Assembly: GCF_010614725.1 (NCBI RefSeq)
Contig: NZ_JAAEHL010000001.1
Span: 558,001-622,000, forward strand
From: Flavobacterium ajazii
GTDB lineage: Bacteria > Bacteroidota > Bacteroidia > Flavobacteriales > Flavobacteriaceae
Direction: 5' to 3'
Length of the DNA: 64,000 nucleotides
Under the pieces are notes generated by a model, which worked only from the letters and a program-made list of their open reading frames with translations, did not search any database and had not been told where the DNA came from. Shown piece after piece: positions 55,421 through 63,837 of this stretch. Within the stretch, counting starts at the first letter, position 1; every line of letters begins with the position of its first letter. The position numbers were made by a program, and so were the translations under genes.

Positions 55421-55851
55421 CTTTTGTTATTTATTAAATTAGTAATTAAATTTAGTTTTAACGAGAAATTATTAAAATTATGAACAATAAAAATGAAGGT
55501 TAAATAGTATTAAATATTTATTAAACAAAACATAAATATCTATATTACAACACAATACATTCAAAGTTAGAATAATTTATTTGATAAATGCCAAAAAATG
55601 TAACAAATTTGAAACAGGAATATTCTTATCCTTTTAAAGCAAATTTAAAAATACAGAAGTAATACTCCTATTTTTTAGGGTTTCAAGTTGTTTCATTTTA
55701 TAAAATGAAACAACAAAAATTGTATTTTACTCACAAAAAACTAAAAATAGAGAAGAATTAAGTAAAAAATTCAAAGACACAGGGGTTTTTTCAATAGGAA
55801 CTTTTAGAATTAATATGCTTTTAAAAACATAGTGATTTTAATAATTATAAA
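55421..55851. other. AT-rich intergenic stretch with one long palindrome
   Basis: No gene is visible on either strand. A 24-codon ORF from 55588 has no supporting features. The only structure is the palindrome at 55687-55714, listed separately, and the terminator that begins at 55852. Confidence 0.5.
55687..55714. repeat. 28-bp perfect palindrome
   Basis: The half-site GTTGTTTCATTTTA (55687-55700) is followed with no spacer by its exact complement (55701-55714). A perfect dyad of this length is unlike a terminator (no loop) and resembles a high-affinity site of a dimeric regulator. It lies 198 bp beyond the stop of the alcohol dehydrogenase gene and about 270 bp before the DUF4136 start. Confidence 0.75.
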
Positions 55852-55890
55852 AAAAAGCTGCATTAATCATCTTTAAAAATGCAGCTTTTT
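55852..55890 (-). terminator. Terminator of the cupin-alcohol dehydrogenase operon
   Basis: The stem AAAAAGCTGCAT (55852-55863) / ATGCAGCTTTTT (55879-55890) carries A and T runs on either side, so it can end transcripts on either strand. It is 21 bp after the dehydrogenase stop. Confidence 0.88.
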
Positions 55891-55911
55891 TTAAAACAGG
55901 TATTTTATAGT

Positions 55912-56967
55912 TTAACTTTTCAAAGAAGCCATATCAATTACAAAACGATATTTGATATCACCTTTTAATAACCTTTCATAAGCATCATTAACATCGTTCA
56001 CGCCAATCAATTCAATATCGGCTGTAATATTGTGTTCAGCGCAAAAATCAAGCATCTCCTGAGTTTCTGCAATACCACCAATAGCAGAGCCTGCAAAGCT
56101 TCTTCTTCCTAATATAAGACTAAAAGATGTTACAGGAAGCGGTTCCATTGGAGCGCCAACTAAAACCAGATTTCCATCTACTTTTAATAAATTCAGATAA
56201 GAATCAATACTATGTTCTGCCGATACGCAATCTAAAATAAAATGCAGGCTTCTGGTATGCTGTGCCATCTGTTCCGCATCAGTAGACAGAACTACTTCAT
56301 CTGCTCCCAAACGTTTAGCATCTTCGGTTTTAGACAATGAAGTTGTAAAAACTACCACATGAGCTCCCATTGCTTTCGCTAATTTTATTCCCATATGTCC
56401 TAAACCGCCAATACCTACAACCCCTACTTTTTGACCGGGACCAACTTTCCAGTGTTTCAAAGGAGAATAAGTTGTAATTCCTGCACAAAGCAAAGGAGCA
56501 ACTCCGGCAAGATCAAGTTTATCTGAAATATGTAATACATAATTCTCATCAACTACAATACTTTCCGAGTAGCCGCCAAAAGTTTGTGTACCTAAATGTT
56601 TGTCAGGAGAGTTAAATGTTAATATACTTCCTTCATCGCAAAACTGCTCCAGATCGCTTTTACAATGTTCACATTCCCTGCATGAATCAACCATACAGCC
56701 TACTCCTGCTAACTGACCTACTTTGAAATTCTTAACGTGATCCCCCACTTTTACAACTCGTCCAACAATTTCGTGTCCCGGAACTATCGGGTAAATTGTT
56801 CCATGCCATTCGTTTCTTGCCGAATGAAGATCTGAGTGACAGATTCCGCAATACAAAATTTCAATTTCTACATCGTGTGCCTGTACTTCACGGCGTTTAA
56901 TATCTAATGTTTGCAATGGTGCTTCGGCAGCTTCTGTACCAAAAGCTTTTATGTTTTTTGTTTCCAT
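55912..56967 (-). CDS. Zinc-dependent NAD(P)-alcohol dehydrogenase (YahK/cinnamyl-type)
   Basis: The ATG at 56965-56967 gives METKNIKAFGTEA, the normal start of the family; a TTG further up adds 16 unconserved residues. The 351-residue protein has catalytic zinc ligands in YCGICHSDLH and PGHEIVG, four structural zinc cysteines in CRECEHCKSDLEQFC and the Rossmann loop GVVGIGGLGHMGIKLAK. The type reduces aldehydes with NADPH. It is the last gene after two cupins; the three are probably one operon used in aldehyde detoxification. Confidence 0.92.
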   Translation of the reverse strand: METKNIKAFGTEAAEAPLQTLDIKRREVQAHDVEIEILYCGICHSDLHSARNEWHGTIYPIVPGHEIVGRVVKVGDHVKNFKVGQLAGVGCMVDSCRECEHCKSDLEQFCDEGSILTFNSPDKHLGTQTFGGYSESIVVDENYVLHISDKLDLAGVAPLLCAGITTYSPLKHWKVGPGQKVGVVGIGGLGHMGIKLAKAMGAHVVVFTTSLSKTEDAKRLGADEVVLSTDAEQMAQHTRSLHFILDCVSAEHSIDSYLNLLKVDGNLVLVGAPMEPLPVTSFSLILGRRSFAGSAIGGIAETQEMLDFCAEHNITADIELIGVNDVNDAYERLLKGDIKYRFVIDMASLKS

Positions 56968-57027
56968 ATCGTTTTTTGTTTGTTTTGTTTCAGGTTTTCT
57001 TTGTTTCAAGTTCAAGTTCTAGAAAAC

Positions 57028-57435
57028 TTATCTGCTGCTTAACAGAAAATATTCTCCGTCTGTTACTTTTTCTAACCATACTCCGTGCCCCTTATCTACT
57101 TCGGTAATAATGGCAACGTAGGAGAATTTATCAAAAGGAGTTGCTCCATACCAATGCTCTACTCCTGGTAAAATTGTCACTACTTCGTCTTTTTGAAGTT
57201 TTCGAACGGCTCTTCCTCTTTCCTGATAATATCCCATTCCTTCTTTTGCAATCAGCATGTGCAGACCTGCATTGCTATGCCAATTACTTCTCGCACAAGG
57301 TTCAAAAGTAACTTCCTTTATAACAGTATTTTCCGGATGAATGTCACTAGTTTGTTTTTTATAGGAAACATCACCCGTCATATAAGTATTCGGGACTTTT
57401 CCTTCTTCGATAACGGCTGAATAATTTGTTGACAT
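57028..57435 (-). CDS. Cupin-domain protein 1
   Basis: A 135-residue single cupin. Metal-binding motifs are NWHSNAGLHMLIAKEGMGYYQ (broken here after its core) and PGVEHWYGA, with His residues in the usual places. It closely resembles the next cupin (shared GYYQE, EHW/KHW..GATP, and VTFEPCARSNWH/VVFEAGARNNWH), so the two arose by tandem duplication. This type is found next to alcohol dehydrogenases and AraC regulators. The enzymatic activity is unknown. It is 27 bp after the second cupin. Confidence 0.88.
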   Translation of the reverse strand: MSTNYSAVIEEGKVPNTYMTGDVSYKKQTSDIHPENTVIKEVTFEPCARSNWHSNAGLHMLIAKEGMGYYQERGRAVRKLQKDEVVTILPGVEHWYGATPFDKFSYVAIITEVDKGHGVWLEKVTDGEYFLLSSR

Positions 57436-57462
57436 AAATTTAGTTATTTTTTAAGTTCGATT

Positions 57463-57879
57463 TTATTTAAAACTATTATACTCCTCATTACTAACAGGTT
57501 CTAACCAATCTACAATTCCTTTTTCTGTATTGGTACTGATAGCAATATGAGTAAATTCACTTTCAGGAGTGGCTCCGTGCCAGTGTTTTATTCCGGGTTG
57601 AATGTTAACAACGTCACCAACTTGCAGTAATTGAATTGGTTTGCCGATTTCCTGATAATATCCTGTTCCGTGGGTAACTATTAAAATTTGTCCGCCTGGA
57701 TGTGTATGCCAGTTATTTCTGGCTCCTGCTTCAAAAACAACATTTCCAACTGCAGTATTCAAAACAGGATCATTAGGAACAAGCATTTCAACCCAGGCTT
57801 TTCCTGTAAAATATTCCGACGGTGCTAAATCTCCTTTAGGAAAAATGGCTTCATTATATCTATTATCTGATGTTTTCAT
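57463..57879 (-). CDS. Cupin-domain protein 2
   Basis: A 138-residue single cupin with metal-binding His in NNWHTHPGGQILIV and PGIKHWHGATP. It keeps the full GxHxHxxG-like set better than its neighbour, which has NWHSNAG instead. It is the first gene of the cupin-cupin-dehydrogenase unit. The function is unknown; a carboxymuconolactone-decarboxylase-like or aldehyde-handling role is only a guess from context. Confidence 0.88.
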   Translation of the reverse strand: MKTSDNRYNEAIFPKGDLAPSEYFTGKAWVEMLVPNDPVLNTAVGNVVFEAGARNNWHTHPGGQILIVTHGTGYYQEIGKPIQLLQVGDVVNIQPGIKHWHGATPESEFTHIAISTNTEKGIVDWLEPVSNEEYNSFK

Positions 57880-58072
57880 AAATTTCTAGTTTTGGAATTA
57901 TCAGAATCAGAAAACTAAATTTTGAGAAAGCCAGAAATCGCTTTATGAAGTATTATTTAGTCTGTTAAAAACTGATAAAGTATTAATACTGTAATTTCAG
58001 AAGCAAAATTAGATCAGGAATGCTTCTTAAAAATAACAATATTCAAACAAAAAATTATGAAATTGAAACAAT

Positions 58073-58945
58073 TTACATTCGAAGTGATTTCGGAACTGTT
58101 CCTGTAAGTCTTTTAAAATAATTATTAAAATAACTCGGGTATTCAAATCCAAGCGAATAACCAATGTCTGAAATACTCCAATCGGTATGCTGTAGTAAAG
58201 CTTTAGCTTCGTTGATAATTCTTTCAGTAATATGTGCTGTAGTCGGTCTTCCTGTAATTTCTTTTACCGAACGGTTTAAATGATTTACATGAACAGCAAG
58301 ACTCTGCGCATAATCCTGAGGCGTTTTTAAAGCCAGCGGTTCGTCTTTGGTTTCTATTGGAAATTGTCTTTCTAATAACTCTAAAAATAAAGAAGTAATT
58401 CTTGAAGAGGCATTTTTATGTTTAAAAAAGTTCTCCGAAGGCTGCATTTTCATTGATTCATGAATAATCAGGTTGATATAATTGCGCATTAAATCATCTT
58501 TAAAAACATAATCCGTTTCTTGTTCCTCGATCATTTTCTGAAACAAAGAATCGATAAAAACCTTTTGTTCAGGTGTTAATGTAAAAATTGGGGTTCCACC
58601 TATTTTAAACAAAGGTGATTCATGAAGCGTTTCTGAGCGGTCTTTTACTTTTAAAAATTCTTCGGTAAAAACGCAGGCATAACCTTCATATTCAGGAGAA
58701 ACTATTTCCCATGAATACGGAATAATCGGATTGCCAAAAAACAAAATAGTTCCGTCAGTTTCTATTCCGCGATCAGCATAATGAATAAGACTTTTACTCG
58801 TATTTATACATATTTTATAAAAATCCCTTCTGTTATAAGTTGGTATTTTGCTTACGTCACCACCAACTTCATAAACTTTAAAACCTTTTAGCTTTAAATC
58901 TGAAGTATTAAAATCACAATTCTGAGTTTCTGCCTGATTATTCAT
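58073..58945 (-). CDS. AraC-family transcriptional regulator
   Basis: A 290-residue cytoplasmic regulator: N-terminal cupin-like sensor domain (about 20-165) and an AraC double helix-turn-helix at the C-terminus (LAVHVNHLNRSVKEITGRPT; ISDIGYSLGFEYPSYFNNYF; TGTVPKSLR). It lies 193 bp upstream of the cupin genes on the same strand and is the natural candidate for their activator. This neighbourhood of AraC, cupin and dehydrogenase recurs in Flavobacterium to my memory. Confidence 0.92.
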   Translation of the reverse strand: MNNQAETQNCDFNTSDLKLKGFKVYEVGGDVSKIPTYNRRDFYKICINTSKSLIHYADRGIETDGTILFFGNPIIPYSWEIVSPEYEGYACVFTEEFLKVKDRSETLHESPLFKIGGTPIFTLTPEQKVFIDSLFQKMIEEQETDYVFKDDLMRNYINLIIHESMKMQPSENFFKHKNASSRITSLFLELLERQFPIETKDEPLALKTPQDYAQSLAVHVNHLNRSVKEITGRPTTAHITERIINEAKALLQHTDWSISDIGYSLGFEYPSYFNNYFKRLTGTVPKSLRM

Positions 58946-58982
58946 TTTGCAAAGTTATGAAAATCAAACAAACAAAATTTAC

Positions 58983-59012
58983 TTGTTTCAGGTTTCTTTT
59001 GTTTCAGGTTTC
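58983..59012. repeat. Short direct repeat between the GH2 and AraC genes
   Basis: TTGTTTCAGGTTTC occurs at 58983-58996 and 58999-59012 (16-bp period) and a related tract (TTTGTTTCAGGTTTTC, TTTGTTTCAAG) is at 56985-57016 before the dehydrogenase. Both lie in leader or spacer regions. Confidence 0.7.
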
Positions 59013-59047
59013 AAGTTATTTACACTACAAAAACCAGAAATTCAAAA

Positions 59048-61870
59048 CTACTTTTTCAGAACTAAAGCACCTGCATTTAAACCATTGGCTGTAGCTGATA
59101 AAACTACTTCTGTAACGTTTTCTTCTTTTTGAATGATAATCTGAGCATATCCGTTAAAAAGCTTTCTTTTCCATGGCTCTGCGGGTGTAATCACCTGAAT
59201 GATTCCTGGATCAGTATTCATTACGTCCCAATCCTTTACTTTCTGCAAAGGCGGCGCAATGATCTGAATGGTGTTTGTTCCCTCCTTTAAAACACTGCTA
59301 TTCAAAACATACTTTTGATCATCTTCTGTACTGGCAGTAATTTTATTTCCGTTTACAAAAACAACCGCATCTGTACCTATTTTTTTATAAAAGAAATTAA
59401 CTGAATTTGTACTTAAATTGCTACTCAATTCAAATTTACCACGATACACATACGACGGAGCCTGCTTTTTATAATCACGGTCTTTGAAGGCTTCTTTCCA
59501 GTTATTATCATCAGAAGATACTTGGTTTGAAGTATTTGCCGAGGCTAATTTCTTTTCTTCAAAATTGGTAATCGGTACAAGTTCTATATTATCTATAAAC
59601 TGATCTTTTTCTAATGAAGTTGGATTACCGTTTCCAATACCCAGAATCTTTCCTCCTTTTACAGAAAATGCAATTTCATGATTCGAAGTTGGCACATGTA
59701 ATCCCTTTTTGTCTGTAGTTTCCACAGTCACAACTACAACATTTCCGTTAGGCTGATTTTCTTTGTCTGCAGAAAGTTTTATATTTTGGGCAATCTCAGT
59801 AGTTTTTTGAATTTCAGAAAGTACTTTTTTGCCGTTTTTATATCCAATTGCTTCAAGAGTTCCTGGTGCATAGTTTACTTTCCATTCTAAATGACTATTT
59901 TGTGTCATTTTCTTTTTGCCAAGACTCTTTTTGTTCAGAAACAGTTCCACTTCTTCACAATTTGAATGTACCCAGACATCAATTTCTTTCCCTTCCATTC
60001 CACTCCAGTTCCAGTGTGGCATAATATGCAAAACCGGTTCTTTTCCCCACCATGATTTCAGGTAAAATACATTGTCTTTCGGGAAACCGCAAACATCCAT
60101 CATTCCGAAATATGACGTAACCGATGGCCAGCCATAAGGTGTAGGTTCGCCTCGATAATCAAAACCTGTCCAGATAAACATTCCTGCTAAATAAGGTCTT
60201 TCGGCATAAAACTTCCATCCTTCTTCGATACTGTAAAATGTTGGACGTGGTTTTTTATCATAAGCACTTTTATAATGTTTGGCTTCATCATCAAAATAAA
60301 TACCGCGTGTTGCAAACGTAGAACCTTCTTCCGTTCCCATTCCCGGCTGTTGTTTAAATTGATTTCGGTGTGCATCAATATCTCCGTTACCCAGATAATT
60401 ATAGCCCATAATTTCGACTACAGACGAAATACCGCTTTTAAAACCACTGCTTATTCCAACAGTTACTGGTCTTGTAGGATCAATACTTTTTGTGAATCCC
60501 TGCATCACATTCGTAACACGTTCGCCAACTATACCACCTTCGATATTCCATTCTTCATTTCCAACCGACCAGCAAAAAATACTTGGATGATTTCGGTCAC
60601 GTTCGATCATTCGTTTTAAATCATTGAGGTGATAGTCGTTAATTCCCATCAAACGGGTCTCATCAATAACCAGCATTCCGAGTTTGTCACAGACATCGAG
60701 TAATTCTGGTGTAGGCGGGTGATGTGAACAGCGATAGGCATTCGAACCCATCTCTTTCAGCTTTTTGATTCGATAATATTGCAGTTCATCCGGTAAAGCT
60801 GTTCCAATTCCGGCATGATCCTGATGATTATTGGTTCCTTTTAATTTTAGCGATTTTCCGTTAAGAAAAAAACCTTGCTCTGCATCAAATTTTATCGTTC
60901 TGATTCCGAAAGAAGTTTCATAACGGTCAATTGTTTTTCCTTCCTGTTTAATTTCAGTAATCAAACGATACAAATTAGGATTTTCAATATCCCACAATAA
61001 TGGATTACTGACTTGTAACTTCGAACTGTAATTAGATGTTTTATAAAAATCAGGAGCAATAACATTTTGAGAAACCGTTGCAATTTGCTTTCCTTCAGCA
61101 TCTAAAATACTTTGGAGAATTTCAATTTGACCTTTATAATTGCCTTTATTTTCAACAAAAACTCCCGCGGTGACTTCAGCATTGTTTTCTTTTATTTCGG
61201 AGGTTACATAAGTTCCGTTTGCAATTACATGAATTGGATTTGTTTTCTTTAGGTACACATGTCTGTAAATTCCGGCTCCTTCATAAAACCAGCCTTCTTC
61301 CATCGAAGCATCTGCACGCACCACAATCGTATTTTCTCCTCCGTAATTTACATAAGCAGTAACATCATATTCAAATCCGTTATAGCCACTTTCTTCTGTT
61401 CCGAGAAAATAGCCATTGAAAAACACTTTCGAATTTCTAAAAACACCATCAAATTTTAGTGAAATAATTCGGCCTTTGTCACTCTCGGGAATAGTGATTT
61501 TTTTTCGGTACCAGCCGATACTTTTTTCAGGAAAGCCTTTTCCGGCTGTTTTAAATCCATGGCTGAAACTGCCTTTTTCGCTAAACAACTGTTCAACCGC
61601 CCAATCATGCGGGAGATCTAATTTTCGCCATGCACGGTCATCAAAATTTTGAGCTGCTGGTCCGTCTCCAAATCCGGTTTTAGTTAAATAGGAAAAATAT
61701 CCTGTTGCATGATTAAAATCTTTCTGGGTATCGTATAAATGACCAAATGAAAAACGCCAGTCTTTATCAATTAAAATCTGGTCTCTTTCAGCCTGATTTT
61801 GTGCTGAAATACAAAAAGATACAAAAAAAACAAAACAGAAGAAAAATCGATTAATAGCAATAGATTTCAT
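59048..61870 (-). CDS. Secreted GH2 beta-galactosidase with extra C-terminal domains
   Basis: A 940-residue protein with a signal peptide ending at ISAQ (residue 24). The GH2 layout is sugar-binding jelly-roll (about 30-210), Ig-like (about 212-320), TIM barrel from about 325 with NHQDHAG, acid/base Glu439 in SVGNEEW and nucleophile likely Glu514 in GMGTEEGS, then DUF4982-like, Big-type Ig and a final jelly-roll (about 780-890). It releases terminal beta-galactose from oligosaccharides in the periplasm. It follows the galactanase-like GH43 on the same strand with a repeat element between. Confidence 0.92.
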   Translation of the reverse strand: MKSIAINRFFFCFVFFVSFCISAQNQAERDQILIDKDWRFSFGHLYDTQKDFNHATGYFSYLTKTGFGDGPAAQNFDDRAWRKLDLPHDWAVEQLFSEKGSFSHGFKTAGKGFPEKSIGWYRKKITIPESDKGRIISLKFDGVFRNSKVFFNGYFLGTEESGYNGFEYDVTAYVNYGGENTIVVRADASMEEGWFYEGAGIYRHVYLKKTNPIHVIANGTYVTSEIKENNAEVTAGVFVENKGNYKGQIEILQSILDAEGKQIATVSQNVIAPDFYKTSNYSSKLQVSNPLLWDIENPNLYRLITEIKQEGKTIDRYETSFGIRTIKFDAEQGFFLNGKSLKLKGTNNHQDHAGIGTALPDELQYYRIKKLKEMGSNAYRCSHHPPTPELLDVCDKLGMLVIDETRLMGINDYHLNDLKRMIERDRNHPSIFCWSVGNEEWNIEGGIVGERVTNVMQGFTKSIDPTRPVTVGISSGFKSGISSVVEIMGYNYLGNGDIDAHRNQFKQQPGMGTEEGSTFATRGIYFDDEAKHYKSAYDKKPRPTFYSIEEGWKFYAERPYLAGMFIWTGFDYRGEPTPYGWPSVTSYFGMMDVCGFPKDNVFYLKSWWGKEPVLHIMPHWNWSGMEGKEIDVWVHSNCEEVELFLNKKSLGKKKMTQNSHLEWKVNYAPGTLEAIGYKNGKKVLSEIQKTTEIAQNIKLSADKENQPNGNVVVVTVETTDKKGLHVPTSNHEIAFSVKGGKILGIGNGNPTSLEKDQFIDNIELVPITNFEEKKLASANTSNQVSSDDNNWKEAFKDRDYKKQAPSYVYRGKFELSSNLSTNSVNFFYKKIGTDAVVFVNGNKITASTEDDQKYVLNSSVLKEGTNTIQIIAPPLQKVKDWDVMNTDPGIIQVITPAEPWKRKLFNGYAQIIIQKEENVTEVVLSATANGLNAGALVLKK

Positions 61871-61949
61871 AAATAATTCCGGTTAATTTGATGGTTGTGT
61901 AAAGTTTATAAATATACTTTTTTAAAAGCACCGGAATTAATAGTATTTT

Positions 61950-62075
61950 ATCAAAGTTTAATGAATTTTAGTAAGCGAAGGCTTTTGAATACGAAAGGGC
62001 TTCGACTAAGTTTATCCTGAGCGAAGTCGAATGGACTCAGCCTGACACTCATTTTTAATTTCACCCAAAGGTTAC
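61950..62075. repeat. Second copy of the terminal-inverted-repeat intergenic element
   Basis: The right end TTTCACCCAAAGGTTA (62059-62074) matches the right end of the element at 804-985 with small changes; the inner blocks CTGACAC, TTCGAC and GGCTTTTGAATACGAAAGGG correspond to its hairpin. The left end is worn and only partly recognisable near 61950. It lies between GH43 and GH2. Confidence 0.65.
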
Positions 62076-62076
62076 A

Positions 62077-63669
62077 TTATTTTCTAACCAGCGAAATATC
62101 ATCAACCTGACAGGAAGCATTTGCCTCACCATCACACTGAAAACCAATTTCAACTTTGCCATCCTTTACAGGTATGTTTTTTATCGAAATTGTTTTCCAG
62201 TCTGAATTTTCGTCTTCAATCTTATATTGTAGTTTTATGCCTTTACTTAAAGCATACATTTCTAAGTTTTTAAAACCTTTAGTGTTCTTTATTTTAGCGG
62301 TAAGAATGTAAAATCCGTCTTCTAATTTTACGTAAGGTGATGAAGTAATGTTTTGAAAAATTTTTCTTCTAAAACCAACTTTATCTTGAATATTTAAACT
62401 TTTTTCGCCTATTACAACTTCTCTGTCATCTTGTGTATTGAAATAATTGATTACTGGAGAAGTTAAAGTATCCAAACTTATTTTATTACCTTCAATAACT
62501 TCATTAGTCCAGCCTGTTAATTCTGTTTGTATTGGTTTTACAGGACTTGGAATATGTCTTCGATCTGCTTCAAAACTTCCATTTTTTACATAATTATTAT
62601 CGTTGGCTACATTCCACTCACCTGTTTTAGCATCAATATTCCACGAACTAAGTGAATTAAAATAAGGTGTTTTTCCATCGAAAGACATTGGACACCATTG
62701 ATTATAACCTAAACCATTGCCCGCAAAATCAGCCCATCGGTCTCCGCAATATAATATGGTTTCCTGCTTGCTTCCTTTTACAGAAAAGAAAAAACCGGTT
62801 TGAGATACGTGTGCAAAATCATCTGAAGCCCCGTTTGTAATCAGCATTTCATTTGTAGGCAGATAAGGTCCCCTGATATCATCGGCAACTAAATAATAGG
62901 CAAACGAAGCATCCCAGCCATAAATATTAGATGCATACATATAATATTTGTTTTGGTACTTGAACATGCAGTTTCCTTCACGACTCTCGCCTTTGAAAAT
63001 CTGAGTACAGTCTAAAAGATTTACTTTACCCTCTTTAATACCAATTTCTGAAACATATATTTTATTCCTTCCTTTTCCGTAAGAATAAATTAAATACGAT
63101 TTTCCGGTATCTTCGTCAGTAAATACAGTCTGATCTCCGGTATTACTGGTTCCAATCATTTTCTCCATATTGATTTTCTGATGCCAGCTAAATTGTCCTG
63201 TTGGAGAATCTGCAAGCATAATCAGTACTTCACTACCATGCTGCACAAACATGGCATACTTATTCAGTTCTTTTATGTACGCTACTCCTAAACGCCCTAC
63301 CCATGTTTTACCTGACTTATTCACATCGTCTTTGGTTACAACATCTCCTTCAAATGTCCAGTTAACTAAATCTGTAGAACTATAACAGGTAACCGATTTA
63401 AATGTAGCATTCGGCAAAGTGATATGTGGAGCATTTCTGTAGATATCCGCTTCTTCATATTGAACACCATACCAGTAATATTTTTGTACTCCTGCAACGG
63501 GTTTTGAAAATTTAAAAATACCTCCCCCCTGACTGTTTAGTGGCTTTCCGTCTTTTGTATTCCAAAAAACATCATTTTTGATATTGCCTTTTTGTGCCTG
63601 AACAGGATTAATGATGCTTAAAGCCAAAATAGTCATCATTAAAACAGGGTGTATTTTTTTAATTTTCAT
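62077..63669 (-). CDS. Secreted GH43 enzyme of the exo-galactanase-like type with C-terminal binding module
   Basis: A 530-residue protein with a signal peptide ending at VQAQ. The GH43 five-blade domain runs to about 345: NSQGGGIFKF near 45-54, YYWYGVQY, GDQTVFTDEDTG with Asp179, and REGNCMFKYQNKYYMYAS with likely acid Glu231. The usual base Asp of blade 1 is not present; the HGGG-like motif there is the mark of the exo-beta-1,3-galactanase group. Residues about 355-530 form a jelly-roll ending in DDISLV. It lies beside GH2 beta-galactosidase, so galactan or arabinogalactan side chains are the likely substrate. Linkage specificity is inferred. Confidence 0.82.
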   Translation of the reverse strand: MKIKKIHPVLMMTILALSIINPVQAQKGNIKNDVFWNTKDGKPLNSQGGGIFKFSKPVAGVQKYYWYGVQYEEADIYRNAPHITLPNATFKSVTCYSSTDLVNWTFEGDVVTKDDVNKSGKTWVGRLGVAYIKELNKYAMFVQHGSEVLIMLADSPTGQFSWHQKINMEKMIGTSNTGDQTVFTDEDTGKSYLIYSYGKGRNKIYVSEIGIKEGKVNLLDCTQIFKGESREGNCMFKYQNKYYMYASNIYGWDASFAYYLVADDIRGPYLPTNEMLITNGASDDFAHVSQTGFFFSVKGSKQETILYCGDRWADFAGNGLGYNQWCPMSFDGKTPYFNSLSSWNIDAKTGEWNVANDNNYVKNGSFEADRRHIPSPVKPIQTELTGWTNEVIEGNKISLDTLTSPVINYFNTQDDREVVIGEKSLNIQDKVGFRRKIFQNITSSPYVKLEDGFYILTAKIKNTKGFKNLEMYALSKGIKLQYKIEDENSDWKTISIKNIPVKDGKVEIGFQCDGEANASCQVDDISLVRK

Positions 63670-63703
63670 GTTTTTATCTTTTAATTACAATCTTGTACAT
63701 ATG

Positions 63704-63753
63704 AATAAGTCATATAAGTTCATCTATTTTTAAATGTACTTATATGACTTATT
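63704..63753. promoter_or_regulatory. 16-bp perfect inverted repeat between GH43 and uxuA
   Basis: AATAAGTCATATAAGT (63704-63719) has its exact complement at 63738-63753 across 18 nt. Each arm also holds ATAAGT twice, spaced by CAT. It lies 35-84 bp upstream of the GH43 start and 85 bp beyond the uxuA stop; no T run follows. The form fits two bound dimers of a regulator. Confidence 0.6.
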
Positions 63754-63837
63754 TATTCTAAAATCTACACTAAATGAAGATTTTCTACTTTAATGAAAGT
63801 TTATTATTTCCCAATTATTTATTTGAAGATAAACCAA

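Noticed and set aside
55588..55662. 24-codon ORF in the DUF4136-dehydrogenase gap
   Set aside because: There is no promoter box, no family features and low information content.
60275..60619. Plus-strand ORF of 114 codons
   Set aside because: It is antisense to the GH2 barrel and lacks protein-like motifs.
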